From Pontiellaceae bacterium (GTDB lineage: Bacteria; Verrucomicrobiota; Kiritimatiellia; Kiritimatiellales; Tichowtungiaceae), in contig JAOZMR010000050.1 of NCBI GenBank assembly GCA_029934215.1, forward strand, positions 1 through 14,133: a DNA stretch of 14,133 nt. The letters are read 5' to 3'. The notes under the pieces were generated by a model. That model made no database searches. It worked only from the letters and a program-made list of their open reading frames with translations, and was not told the origin of the DNA. Within the stretch, counting starts at the first letter, position 1. The number at the start of each line of letters is the position of its first letter. Below are positions 1 to 7,637 of this stretch, one piece after another. The position numbers and the translations under genes were made by a program.

Positions 1-21
1 GTTTTGAACACAAAATCCACC

Positions 22-153
22 TTAGCCTGTGGTCCTAAAAGTTGGGGTAACCGCAAGCGTACGCGGTAAATCAGCTGAGAGTCGAGGTCTGTTGACCTCC
101 GTCAGCGAGGCAATAGTCACGCCGATTATGTCTAAAGCGTGCTTCTGCTTCAT
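22..153 (-). CDS. Small open frame of 43 codons downstream of res, unknown
   Basis: An ATG at 153 is preceded by a purine-rich GAGAGGGGG block five bases upstream, a usable ribosome site, and the frame runs to a TAA at 22-24. The product would be about 43 residues, basic, without a membrane segment or a motif I recognise. It lies 41 bases after the res stop codon on the same strand, so it could be the last gene of the block. A 6-base inverted repeat (GAGGTC-TGTT-GACCTC, 84-99) falls inside it, which could equally mean the stretch is a non-coding repeat or a structured RNA. A plus-strand frame also covers it. I do not recognise the protein and treat it as doubtful. Confidence 0.25.
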   Translation of the reverse strand: MKQKHALDIIGVTIASLTEVNRPRLSADLPRTLAVTPTFRTTG

Positions 154-194
154 AAGCGCCCCCTCTCATAAGGTAAAATTTCATTCTTCGCAGC

Positions 195-2870
195 CTACCC
201 AGCCACCACATACTTCGCGGAAAACCCATCAAAGCTCATGTTGTGCATGACCGAATCGTGGGGGATCAGAAGATATTTCCATGGCTTCCCTCCATGGGCC
301 GTGGTGAATGTGGTGGCATTGTTGCAGTAGTTGAGTGCCGCCTCGGTTTTCTTGGCGACATCCTCGGTGCTCATATCGCGTCGCCCTTTGGTCTCCACCA
401 TGTAGATTTCCGCGTCCGTTTCTGCCACGAAGTCTGGCTCGTACTTTCGTGTGTTCCGGTCAAAAAAGATGTTGAACTGCTTTTTCGAAGGCCGCATCCA
501 TTTCAGAACTTTACGATCTTCTTCCAATAAAATGGAGAAATCCTTTTCGGTTTTAGAGTCGAATTTGTATTTCAAATGACAGGCTTTTTGGAAGCCGACA
601 AATACCTTGGACGGAATGGCTGATGTAGGAGTAATCGTCTCCTTGAAATCATGGATTCGGTCGTCGGTCAGCTTTTCAAAGTTGTGCGGTTCGATCTGAA
701 CGAACGGGAACACTTTCGCCGCTTCGTACTCTGGCTCCTCAACGTAAAAATGCTGCATCATCTGTGAGTAGATTTGCTCCGCAATCGCACGCTTGTGATA
801 CACCACCACGTTTTGGATCTCTTTTTCTCCGAGATAGCTTTCGAAATGACGGATGACTTGGTTTGCCAGCTTGAACAGAAGATCCGACTGTTCGTCGTAG
901 TCGATCTCTGGCTGGTTAATCACTTCGCTAACCAACACATTGTCCAGACGATCTCGTTCGATTCCTCCCTTACCTGTAATGTGCTCAACCTCGTTGCTCT
1001 GGAGTGTTTTTCTGTATATTTCTTCCGAAACGGGCTGGAAGTTCAAAGGTGTTGTGTCTAGATCGAAATCATGGAAGCCGGATATCACATCCCCCTTTTG
1101 CACGATCATGATTTTGGGAATCTCGATGATCCGAGCAATGAATGCCTTGGCATGCGTTTCATATCTGGCCATGGCTTCTTTAACGATTTCGTCAGCAAAC
1201 AGATTCTGCTGAGGATCGGATTGAACCCGCTCGCGAACCTTTTCGACCACTCGCTTCTTTACGCTCTCGCTTAACAGATCGGCGGCCTGAGTCGTCGCTT
1301 TTCCAACCTCTGGAAGAACCTCCAAAATCGCCGCTTTTGCATCCAGCTCGAACGTGGCCTGCTGTTTCTTTTCGGGAGAAACCATCTGCTCAATTTGCTT
1401 TCGCTCCTCCTGAATTTCTTCCTCAAATACAGAGCCGGACGTAATGACCTCTTTCTTCACGGCGATAGCGTTCGGATCGATCTCAATGATGTTTTCCTTT
1501 TGTATGATCGAGTCCGGAGCATTCGCTGCATCGACAATTTGCTGGAACTTGTCGTGGGCAATGATGGTCAGCAAATCCACCTCTTTAACGCCAGTGCGCT
1601 TGCCATACGGTAGGCGGAGACCGCGCCCAATGGTCTGTTCCCTCAACGTCATGGATGCCGCTGTGCGAAGCGGAATGATGGTGTAGAGATTCGTTACGTC
1701 CCAGCCTTCTTTCAGCATGTTGACGTGGATCACAATCTCGATGCGATTCTTTGGATCTTCCAGCGATAGAAGATGCTGAATGTTCTCCTCTTTTTCCTCA
1801 CCCCGCTGGTTGGAGTGGATCTCCATCACCTTGTCAGCATACCGACCCTCAAAGAAGGCCGTTGACTGCATCAGCTCCATAAGCTGAGAGGCATGATCCG
1901 TATCCTTCGCCACCACGAGCACAAATGGCTTCACCCGATCCACTCGATTGTCGCGGGCATAGATATCGAGTTTGTTCTTTGTGTCTTCATGGATTCGGAT
2001 GCCATCCTCCAGCTTGATCCGGTCGAGCTCCTCCGGCGAATACGTGGACGGATCAAAATCCTTGCGAGTCGCTACGGCAGGCTCCTTCACAAACCCATCC
2101 CGAATCGCCTTCGCCAGCGAATACTCATAGACCACATTCTTGAACTTGATCGTCTTCTGACCCTTTTCAATCTGTGGCGTCGCCGTCAGCTCCAGCCCAA
2201 GAATTGGGTTTAAGTCATTGATCACCTGCATACCCCGTGCGGCGCGATAGTGATGACTCTCATCCATCAGCAACACGAGGTCGTCGAGATTGGACAAGTG
2301 ATTAAAATAGGAATCGCCCAAACACTCCTGAAGGCGCTTAATGCGCGGCTCCTTACCACCACGGGTTTCCGCGTTCAGCTTAGAGATGTTGAACACATTA
2401 ATTCGGATAGACGTGTGCATGTCAGCCTGCTGAGTGCTTTCGTGCTTCTCATACGAATCTCCAGTGATCACCAGCGGGGGCTTCGTGACAAACTCCGCAA
2501 TGCCCTTGAAGACATACTTCGGATGGTTGGGTTCTCTGAAGTCCGTGATCAGTTTGTTGTAAACCGTCAGGTTTGGAGCCATCACAAAGAAATTCTTGAT
2601 GCCCTTTTCGAGATAGAGATAGGAGATGAACGCACCCATCAGCCGGGTCTTACCCACCCCTGTTGCCAGCGCGAAACAGATCGATACAAAATCCCGCTCA
2701 AAATCGGCACAGATTGGATACAGGTTCCGAACCTTGGAAAGCTCCTCCGCAAGATCCGGCTCCTTCCCCAGCTCCAGCCGATCGGCCAGCTCTTGCAGAA
2801 TTTCCAGACTCTCCTCCTGAGGTGCCCGCAGGCTCAACCGATTCCGTATGTAATTCGCTTTTTCGTTCAT
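195..2870 (-). CDS. res: Type III restriction enzyme Res subunit: DEAD-like helicase with C-terminal PD-(D/E)XK nuclease
   Basis: This is the DNA translocase and cleavage subunit of a type III restriction system; with Mod it should cut DNA lacking Mod methylation. Counting from the chosen ATG (891 aa), helicase motif I is ATGVGKT at 69-75, motif II is the unusual DESH at 203-206, motif III is TATP at 229-232, and motif VI is QTIGRGLRLP at 412-421. The nuclease lies near the end, with PDF at 812-814 and ETKG at 826-829, giving Asp813 and Glu826-x-Lys828. The length is in the usual range for Res and the C-terminus looks intact. The ATG at 2870 is preferred because GGGGAAG sits seven bases upstream; the frame opens earlier, at a TTG at 2891. 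It is the last large gene of the minus-strand block, 120 bases after the Fic gene, with a large hairpin in the gap. Confidence 0.93.
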   Translation of the reverse strand: MNEKANYIRNRLSLRAPQEESLEILQELADRLELGKEPDLAEELSKVRNLYPICADFERDFVSICFALATGVGKTRLMGAFISYLYLEKGIKNFFVMAPNLTVYNKLITDFREPNHPKYVFKGIAEFVTKPPLVITGDSYEKHESTQQADMHTSIRINVFNISKLNAETRGGKEPRIKRLQECLGDSYFNHLSNLDDLVLLMDESHHYRAARGMQVINDLNPILGLELTATPQIEKGQKTIKFKNVVYEYSLAKAIRDGFVKEPAVATRKDFDPSTYSPEELDRIKLEDGIRIHEDTKNKLDIYARDNRVDRVKPFVLVVAKDTDHASQLMELMQSTAFFEGRYADKVMEIHSNQRGEEKEENIQHLLSLEDPKNRIEIVIHVNMLKEGWDVTNLYTIIPLRTAASMTLREQTIGRGLRLPYGKRTGVKEVDLLTIIAHDKFQQIVDAANAPDSIIQKENIIEIDPNAIAVKKEVITSGSVFEEEIQEERKQIEQMVSPEKKQQATFELDAKAAILEVLPEVGKATTQAADLLSESVKKRVVEKVRERVQSDPQQNLFADEIVKEAMARYETHAKAFIARIIEIPKIMIVQKGDVISGFHDFDLDTTPLNFQPVSEEIYRKTLQSNEVEHITGKGGIERDRLDNVLVSEVINQPEIDYDEQSDLLFKLANQVIRHFESYLGEKEIQNVVVYHKRAIAEQIYSQMMQHFYVEEPEYEAAKVFPFVQIEPHNFEKLTDDRIHDFKETITPTSAIPSKVFVGFQKACHLKYKFDSKTEKDFSILLEEDRKVLKWMRPSKKQFNIFFDRNTRKYEPDFVAETDAEIYMVETKGRRDMSTEDVAKKTEAALNYCNNATTFTTAHGGKPWKYLLIPHDSVMHNMSFDGFSAKYVVAG

Positions 2871-2898
2871 AGATAGACTTCCCCGTTCCAAAAATTAA

Positions 2899-2923
2899 CA
2901 CTCAGTTTCCATAACTCAGTTTC
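2899..2923. repeat. Direct repeat ACTCAGTTTC x2 in the fic-res gap
   Basis: The 10-base word ACTCAGTTTC occurs at 2900-2909 and again at 2914-2923, a period of 14 bases. It sits between the hairpin that follows fic and the res ribosome site. It could be a short tandem of a dispersed repeat or a protein-binding pair controlling res; the sequence does not decide between them. Confidence 0.55.
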
Positions 2924-2936
2924 GGACCCTAAAAAT

Positions 2937-2999
2937 GAGTCATGGATTCCCATAGTTCACTTTTTCGCGACAAAAGTGACTTATGGGTTTTCATGATTC
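2937..2999 (-). terminator. Large imperfect hairpin overlapping the fic stop codon, possible terminator or attenuator
   Basis: Two 28-base arms (2937-2964 and 2972-2999) pair at 22 of 28 positions around a 7-base loop TCGCGAC. The best-matched parts are CCCATA, TCACTTTT and CATG. On the minus strand the hairpin begins inside the last codons of fic and is followed by ATTTTTAGGG, a short T run. It could reduce read-through into res, or protect the upstream message end. The arms are only moderately GC-rich, so it may instead be a dispersed palindromic repeat. Confidence 0.45.
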
Positions 3000-4175
3000 A
3001 CTTTCCTCTTTCTTTTCAGGCACCGGAACAGACTCAACCTTATGTTCCTTGAAGATATTCAGATACTGGCGGAACAAATAGACCCGATTCCGCTTAAACC
3101 CTGTAATTTCCTCAAGAACCCCCAGCTTTTCCAACCCCGAAATCAGTTCACGAGCCGGATTACGGTTGATTTCTAAAATTTTCTCAACCAGCGGAAGAGT
3201 GACATACGGGCTCCCGTACAAATGCCGTATCAGCCGCTGGCCATTCTCGGCCCGTCTCCCCAATGTAAACACGGCGGCGTCCAACTCACGACGGAGGGCG
3301 AGTATTCTCTCGAAGGTTTCCTTCCCGTTCTGGGCGGTATCGATGACCGCTTTCAGAAAAAACCGGCACCAGTGCCCAATGTCATTGGATGCCCGAACAC
3401 GGGTCAGTGCATCGTAATAGGAATCACGGTATTTCTCGAAGTGGGCAGACAGGTAGAGCGACGGCTTATCCAGCAAGCCATTGCTGATCAGATAAAGCGG
3501 GATCAGAAGCCGACCCATACGTCCGTTACCGTCCTGAAAAGGATGGATCGTTTCAAACTGATAATGACTAATGGCCGCCCGGATCAAATGGGGAACATGA
3601 ATGTTTTGGTTGTGCCAGAAAGACTCCATATCCGAAAGCAGGTCTGCCATGTCATCATAGTGGGGAAGAACAAAGGCTGCATCGGAAGGAGAAGCGCCAC
3701 CAATCCAGTTTTGACTACGCCGGAACTCCCCCGGTGTCTTACTCTCCCCTCGGGTCCCATCCAGCAAAATGCCATGCGTATCACGGAGCAGTCGAAGCGA
3801 TAGCGGCAACGTCGCCAACGTATCCACGGCGTGATTCATTGCCTGCACATAGTTTTGAACCTCCTGCCAGTCATCCCGTTTTTCCGGAGCAATCTCATCG
3901 GCCGCCAGCACGTCCTCTTCAATCTCAGTCTTAGTCCCCTCAATTCGGCTGGACGTATTGGCCTCTTTCAGGATGTGCATCTGAATAAAGAGTTCAACAT
4001 CAGGAACAATGCGGGTGTAGGCATTCAGCTCGCCCAACGCACGGGTTGCATCTTCAAGCAACACATTGATGACGGGGTCCTCCCAGCTCCACTCCTCATT
4101 CACGAACGAAGGGGAAAAACTTTTATACTGGAACTGCTGCTTCCAGCGTCCTGATTTAAACTCTTCAAACTTCAT
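2991..4175 (-). CDS. Fic family protein (predicted AMP-transferase) with inhibitory helix motif
   Basis: Fic proteins usually transfer AMP from ATP to a hydroxyl side chain of a target protein. The 394-residue product carries the full Fic signature HPFQDGNGRMGR at 211-222, with catalytic His211, preceded by the usual TPGEFRRSQNWIGG stretch at 147-160. An (S/T)xxxE(G/N) inhibitory motif, SSRIEG, lies N-terminal at 75-80; in the family its glutamate blocks ATP binding, so the enzyme should be autoinhibited. Residues about 305-370 look like a winged helix, common in this subgroup. The ATG at 4175 has GAGGGG six bases upstream. It sits 80 bases after mod and 120 bases before res. Fic genes recur beside RM genes, but their role there is not established; modification of a host or RM protein is inference. 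Confidence 0.9.
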   Translation of the reverse strand: MKFEEFKSGRWKQQFQYKSFSPSFVNEEWSWEDPVINVLLEDATRALGELNAYTRIVPDVELFIQMHILKEANTSSRIEGTKTEIEEDVLAADEIAPEKRDDWQEVQNYVQAMNHAVDTLATLPLSLRLLRDTHGILLDGTRGESKTPGEFRRSQNWIGGASPSDAAFVLPHYDDMADLLSDMESFWHNQNIHVPHLIRAAISHYQFETIHPFQDGNGRMGRLLIPLYLISNGLLDKPSLYLSAHFEKYRDSYYDALTRVRASNDIGHWCRFFLKAVIDTAQNGKETFERILALRRELDAAVFTLGRRAENGQRLIRHLYGSPYVTLPLVEKILEINRNPARELISGLEKLGVLEEITGFKRNRVYLFRQYLNIFKEHKVESVPVPEKKEESES

Positions 4176-4191
4176 GCATCCCCTCTCAATC

Positions 4192-4257
4192 TCAGGCCTG
4201 AAGCCTATCCTACCTTCACTTCAACATTCGAAATTCCTTGTTCGATATTCGACATTC
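4192..4257. repeat. Dispersed-type repeat and palindrome filling the mod-fic gap
   Basis: The gap after the mod stop is made of repeat-like DNA. On the minus strand it reads as related short blocks built on TCGAATATCGAA and TTTCGAATGTTGAA (4221-4257), followed by a perfect 10-base palindrome TCAGGCCTGA at 4192-4201 just upstream of the fic ribosome site. The repeat starts directly at the mod TGA (4256-4258). I recall similar blocks as abundant intergenic repeats in PVC-type genomes, but no genome comparison was possible here. Confidence 0.55.
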
Positions 4258-5929
4258 AAAACAACTCCGCTTGATTCGGGTTCTTGTTCCCGACTTTTCG
4301 ACCTTTGACCTTCGACTTTTGACTCTCATCTCCCGGCCCCTCCGGCACAAATTCCGGAGCGTTTTCTTCGTCGGTCAGATTGACGATGTTGAGGCTGTAA
4401 TCCTCCTGACCAAACTCGCAACGCCCCATCAACATCTTCGGAATCTTTTTCACCTGAATATTCGGATACCGCTTTTCGCACGCCGCACTGTATTTCTTGC
4501 AACAAATCAAAAGATGCTCGCCCTCCGCCATCTCTTCGGAAATCGTATCGAGCATCGCAACCGTCAGATGCCCCGTCGTCGTGAAAATGAAATCCTGCTC
4601 CGTCGAGTATCCCTGCTTCCAATAGAGTTCCTGATCCGGACAAAAAACAAAGCCCTGCTGCTTCGCCATCGCCGCCGCCAGCATGTCGGCATTGTACTCC
4701 TCCGAGATCACAAAATTCCCATGCTTATCCTGCTTCAATAGACTCGGAGCCAAATCATAATACTTGAACCCGCCGCCGCCCTTCCACTCGACCGCCTTAG
4801 AAATCCCGCCCTGATCCGATCCATCGCACACCTTTTGAAGACGCGGAACGCAATGCGTATCGCAATGATCCCCCAGCTCGATCCCGATCCACTTTCGACC
4901 CATCTTATGCGCCACCGCCGCCGTGGTTCCTGATCCGAGAAAGGAGTCGAGAACGAGGTCGCCGGGTTTGGAGCCTAGGTGAAGTAACTTTCCTATCAAT
5001 CTTTCTGGTTTGGGCGTTGCAAAAACATGCTCAGCATTGGGAAATAATTTTTTAATCTCGCGTTTTCCCTCATCATTATGGCCGGCGGTTTTATAGTCCC
5101 ACCATGTGGTAGCGGGCACATCAGAAGCCACATCAGAAAGAAAACGTTTCAGCCGAGGCACATTTTCTCCATTAGCTCCAAACCAAATACGATCGTCTGC
5201 TATCAAACTCTCTAGCTTGTCCTTATTAAACCTCCAACTCGTTCCTTTGGGTGGGAGGTGCGATTTTTTTGTGAGAGGGCTAATTATGGGATAAATCGCA
5301 TAATCTCGGGCTTCATTTCGTTGTAACGGACCTGATGTCCATATCCCCCGAGGATCATTGTCTGGGTTTTTGTATCGGGCATCTTGTTCAGCAGTTCTTG
5401 GTAGCCGATTTAGTTTAGCTAACCCAATATTTTTTGCATATACGAGAATGTATTCATGAGATTCAGATAAGAACTGAGAATCACTTTTTACGGCATACTT
5501 CTTTTGCCAAGCTATGCTTGATATAAAGTTTTTACGACCGAAGATTTCATCAGCAAGCACTTTGAGATATGCATATTCATTGTCGTCTATTTGGCAAAAA
5601 ATCACACCGTCATCTCTTAGTAAATGTTTCAAAATAACCAATCGGTCTCGAAGCAGGGTTAGCCACAACGAGTGCTCAATTCCGTCCTCGTAATGTTCAA
5701 AGGCCGAGCCTGTGTTGTACGGTGGATCGATGTAGATACATTTCACCTTACCGGCGAACTTTTGTTCAAGGGCTTTGAGAGCGAGCAGGTTGTCACCATG
5801 AATCAGCATATTTTCGGAATGCGGGTCGCCATAGGACTTTTCCGGATCTTCGATCAGAATCCTCGGCTCCAGCACCGCCTGCTCATCCTTCCCAATCCAA
5901 GTCAGTTCCAGCTTCTGTTTTTTACTCAT
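4256..5929 (-). CDS. mod: Type III DNA methyltransferase Mod (adenine-specific, beta class)
   Basis: This protein should transfer a methyl group from S-adenosylmethionine to adenine in the recognition sequence, and also give the Mod-Res complex its specificity. The 557-residue product has the beta-class motif order: catalytic DPPYNTG at 68-74 first, then the SAM-binding DSFLGSGTT at 328-336. The stretch between them (about 97-316) should hold the target recognition domain. That stretch is AT-rich (about 33-42% GC in sampled 60-base lines), while the flanks are 50-62%, with sharp borders near 5640 and 4980. The ATG at 5929 has AAGGA upstream at good spacing. Residues about 535-546 (KSKVKGRKVGNK) are encoded by repeat-like DNA, yet the C-terminal ELF, usual in the family, is retained. 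It lies between the nuclease-like gene and fic. Confidence 0.93.
   Translation of the reverse strand: MSKKQKLELTWIGKDEQAVLEPRILIEDPEKSYGDPHSENMLIHGDNLLALKALEQKFAGKVKCIYIDPPYNTGSAFEHYEDGIEHSLWLTLLRDRLVILKHLLRDDGVIFCQIDDNEYAYLKVLADEIFGRKNFISSIAWQKKYAVKSDSQFLSESHEYILVYAKNIGLAKLNRLPRTAEQDARYKNPDNDPRGIWTSGPLQRNEARDYAIYPIISPLTKKSHLPPKGTSWRFNKDKLESLIADDRIWFGANGENVPRLKRFLSDVASDVPATTWWDYKTAGHNDEGKREIKKLFPNAEHVFATPKPERLIGKLLHLGSKPGDLVLDSFLGSGTTAAVAHKMGRKWIGIELGDHCDTHCVPRLQKVCDGSDQGGISKAVEWKGGGGFKYYDLAPSLLKQDKHGNFVISEEYNADMLAAAMAKQQGFVFCPDQELYWKQGYSTEQDFIFTTTGHLTVAMLDTISEEMAEGEHLLICCKKYSAACEKRYPNIQVKKIPKMLMGRCEFGQEDYSLNIVNLTDEENAPEFVPEGPGDESQKSKVKGRKVGNKNPNQAELF
4291..4326. repeat. Repeat-like tract read in frame near the end of mod
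   Basis: CGACTTTT occurs at 4291-4298 and 4313-4320, with related words CGACCTTTGACC and TTTTGACT between and after. The tract has the low-complexity form of intergenic repeats but lies within the mod reading frame and adds about twelve basic residues just before the conserved C-terminal end. Confidence 0.5.
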
Positions 5930-5995
5930 TTTAAATCCTTATTTCTCAACCGCGAATCGGCACGAATACTTTTAGCCTCAAAAAATCGCAAAATG

Positions 5996-6012
5996 TTTTC
6001 CAATGTCTGGAA
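5996..6012. repeat. Palindromic repeat copy in the gap between the nuclease-like gene and mod
   Basis: TTTTCCAATGTCTGGAA differs at one base from the copy at 7552-7568 on the other side of the 455-residue gene, in the same orientation. The following bases are also alike (TCTTCTTTCTA here, CTTTTCTCTCTA there). A CGCGAATCGG fragment at 5951-5960 resembles the TTCGCGG text beside the other copy. The rest of the 130-base gap (5930-6059) shows only the mod ribosome site. Confidence 0.6.
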
Positions 6013-6059
6013 TCTTCTTTCTACAAATCATCACTGCGCGCTTTTCTCTCCCACCATCA

Positions 6060-7427
6060 TTAAAACTCTGAATAACTCTCCTGCTGCAATTGGCCTGTTT
6101 TAAAAAAATTCAAGTGGGCATTTGCCTCTTCATACATATTTCTCTGTTCATTCGTCCAAACCTCACATTCAAGCAATGCAAAATCCTCGGACATTGACTC
6201 AAAGTACTTCGGCGGTTCCACTGCTATCCCAACCAGCACCTTTAGGTTAGCAAACTTATTTTTGGCAGAACCACATGCGACATTAAGAAAGGCCTGTCTC
6301 ATTTCGCGATATTCATCGTAAGTACTCCCTTTGCAGGGAGCCACCTGCAAAAAAATGTATCCTTTATCAGATGTCTGAGCCGGGAGGTAAGTCAGTTGTC
6401 GCGCTATATCGTCCCCTGACGGCACAGGAAATGACTCAACGGCTTCCGCCATCTTCTTGGCTAAAAATCGACGAAAAAAACGCGGCTCTTTGGCCATTTC
6501 ATGGATTGCACCTTTTTTAAAAAACCCATCCCTATTTCCGAGCAAGGTCCCGTCAAGGGCATTCTGACTCGTTTTTTGAATTAAGTGATCCCACAAATAC
6601 GAAACCTTGTCTTTTTCTTTTTTGTTCAGGTATTCCTTCCGCTGCCTAAAGAGTTCCCAATCCCCTTGGCCGATGTGGATAAAATCAGCGGATTCATCGT
6701 TCACTCCAATAAAGTGCTGATTATGTTCTTCATCAAAATTCATGTAGTAGTGGGCCAGCAAATCTTCTTCTGCACAGTAGCTCAACCCTTTGTATCGCTG
6801 TATTGCATCAACCTTAGCCTTCAGATACGTCGAAAAATCTAAAACCGTATCAAGCTCACCCAACAAAATGGTCAGGTTTGCGCTATCAAAAACATGAACA
6901 GGGTTGTCTCGTTCCAATTTTATAAAAAAAGGAGGGAGCTGATCGGCAGGAATCGATAGGCCGTAGGTGATTGCCAGACTCCCGGAAATATTCTCATCAG
7001 AAAAGTTTTCACAAGCCTCCTTAGCTCCATGGGCAACGATGATTTTGTGTACAATCAAATTGTTGTTACAAATTGGAACTGGCAATTCATGTTGCTGCTT
7101 CTTGTCCAGATAAATTGTACGGCCATTACGGATGTATCGTTCTGCCCCAAGCGCCGTCTTGATTTGTTTGTCAATAGATTTGCGTCTCCAGCGCCCCCAA
7201 TGAACCATAAAATCATCACCGATCTCCCGAGATTCTAATGCTTTGCTTTTTCTGTCGAAAAAAAGAAAAACCTCATTTTTAAAAACAGCAATTAGATCAC
7301 ACATCTCATCGCCATCATCCTTACGAGGATTTGGATAACTCCAAAGCTTGAGAAACGTCCCTTCACACAATTTAGAAAGAAGATTCTCTGTGGGCGTTAC
7401 GCCTTCTGATTTCTCAACACTAGCCAT
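6060..7427 (-). CDS. Uncharacterised 455-residue protein with PD-(D/E)XK-like N-terminus
   Basis: The N-terminal 100 residues resemble a restriction-nuclease fold: Glu14 in a first helix, then a strand ending in CDLIAVF with Asp44, then VFLFFDRK with Asp58-x-Lys60. WGRWRRKSIDKQIKTALGAE at 77-96 follows. I recall this order (CD-hydrophobic strand, D-x-K, then W-RW-Q-AER helix) from uncharacterised proteins sometimes labelled SecA-related, but could not search. The C-terminal 350 residues match nothing I know and have no membrane segment. The ATG at 7427 is preferred, with GGAG 12 bases upstream; a GTG at 7445 is also in frame. Sampled lines are about 33-40% GC, well below the SNF2 and res genes. 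Repeats bracket the gene on both sides, suggesting a transferred cassette. The likely role is an accessory nuclease of the defence block; this is inference. Confidence 0.75.
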   Translation of the reverse strand: MASVEKSEGVTPTENLLSKLCEGTFLKLWSYPNPRKDDGDEMCDLIAVFKNEVFLFFDRKSKALESREIGDDFMVHWGRWRRKSIDKQIKTALGAERYIRNGRTIYLDKKQQHELPVPICNNNLIVHKIIVAHGAKEACENFSDENISGSLAITYGLSIPADQLPPFFIKLERDNPVHVFDSANLTILLGELDTVLDFSTYLKAKVDAIQRYKGLSYCAEEDLLAHYYMNFDEEHNQHFIGVNDESADFIHIGQGDWELFRQRKEYLNKKEKDKVSYLWDHLIQKTSQNALDGTLLGNRDGFFKKGAIHEMAKEPRFFRRFLAKKMAEAVESFPVPSGDDIARQLTYLPAQTSDKGYIFLQVAPCKGSTYDEYREMRQAFLNVACGSAKNKFANLKVLVGIAVEPPKYFESMSEDFALLECEVWTNEQRNMYEEANAHLNFFKTGQLQQESYSEF

Positions 7428-7444
7428 AACAATCAAAGTCTCCA

Positions 7445-7464
7445 CTCGCCGACAGACAGGCGAG
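7445..7464 (-). promoter_or_regulatory. Perfect 6-base hairpin just upstream of the nuclease-like gene
   Basis: CTCGCC-GACAGACA-GGCGAG forms a GC-rich stem around an 8-base loop. On the minus strand it ends two bases before the GGAG that would serve as ribosome site for the gene starting at 7427. It may stabilise a processed message end, weaken translation, or be a dispersed repeat. No T run follows, so a terminator is unlikely. Confidence 0.45.
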
Positions 7465-7506
7465 ATACTTCTGCATTCTTTTGCGTTCCTTGCGCTCTCT
7501 CGCGAC

Positions 7507-7621
7507 TAATAAAATCCGCACTCATCCGCGTGATTCGCGGTCAAACTCTCTTTTTCCAATGCCTGGAACTTTTCTCTCTAATCTTTCCAACCCTCGGAAC
7601 TTTTTCTTCCAACCCTTGGAA
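7507..7621. repeat. Repeat array with three TTCCAA-n3-TTGGAA palindromes
   Basis: The 210-base gap between the HTH-peptidase gene and the nuclease-like gene holds three imperfect to perfect palindromes: TTCCAATGCCTGGAA (7554-7568), TTCCAACCCTCGGAA (7585-7599) and TTCCAACCCTTGGAA (7607-7621), separated by pyrimidine-rich spacers. Before them lies text of the form ATCCGCGTGATTCGCGG at about 7525-7541, also typical of dispersed repeats. No convincing gene is present. A minus-strand frame runs through the palindromes, but it translates the repeat and overlaps the end of the upstream gene. Confidence 0.65.
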
Positions 7622-7637
7622 CCTGCACCTTTTTGAT

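Noticed and set aside
2250..2876. Plus-strand open frame of 208 codons
   Set aside because: Fully antisense to res, whose motifs and full length are clear; the product shows no domain and is a shadow frame.
3222..3803. Plus-strand open frame of 193 codons
   Set aside because: Antisense to the Fic gene over its conserved core, with no recognisable motif.
4238..4741. Plus-strand open frame of 167 codons
   Set aside because: Antisense to the mod C-terminal part and begins in repeat DNA; Arg/Leu-rich composition is typical of a shadow frame.
7554..7621. Possible CRISPR array
   Set aside because: The repeats are short palindromes with periods of 31 and 22 bases, spacers are low-complexity pyrimidine runs, and no cas gene is present.
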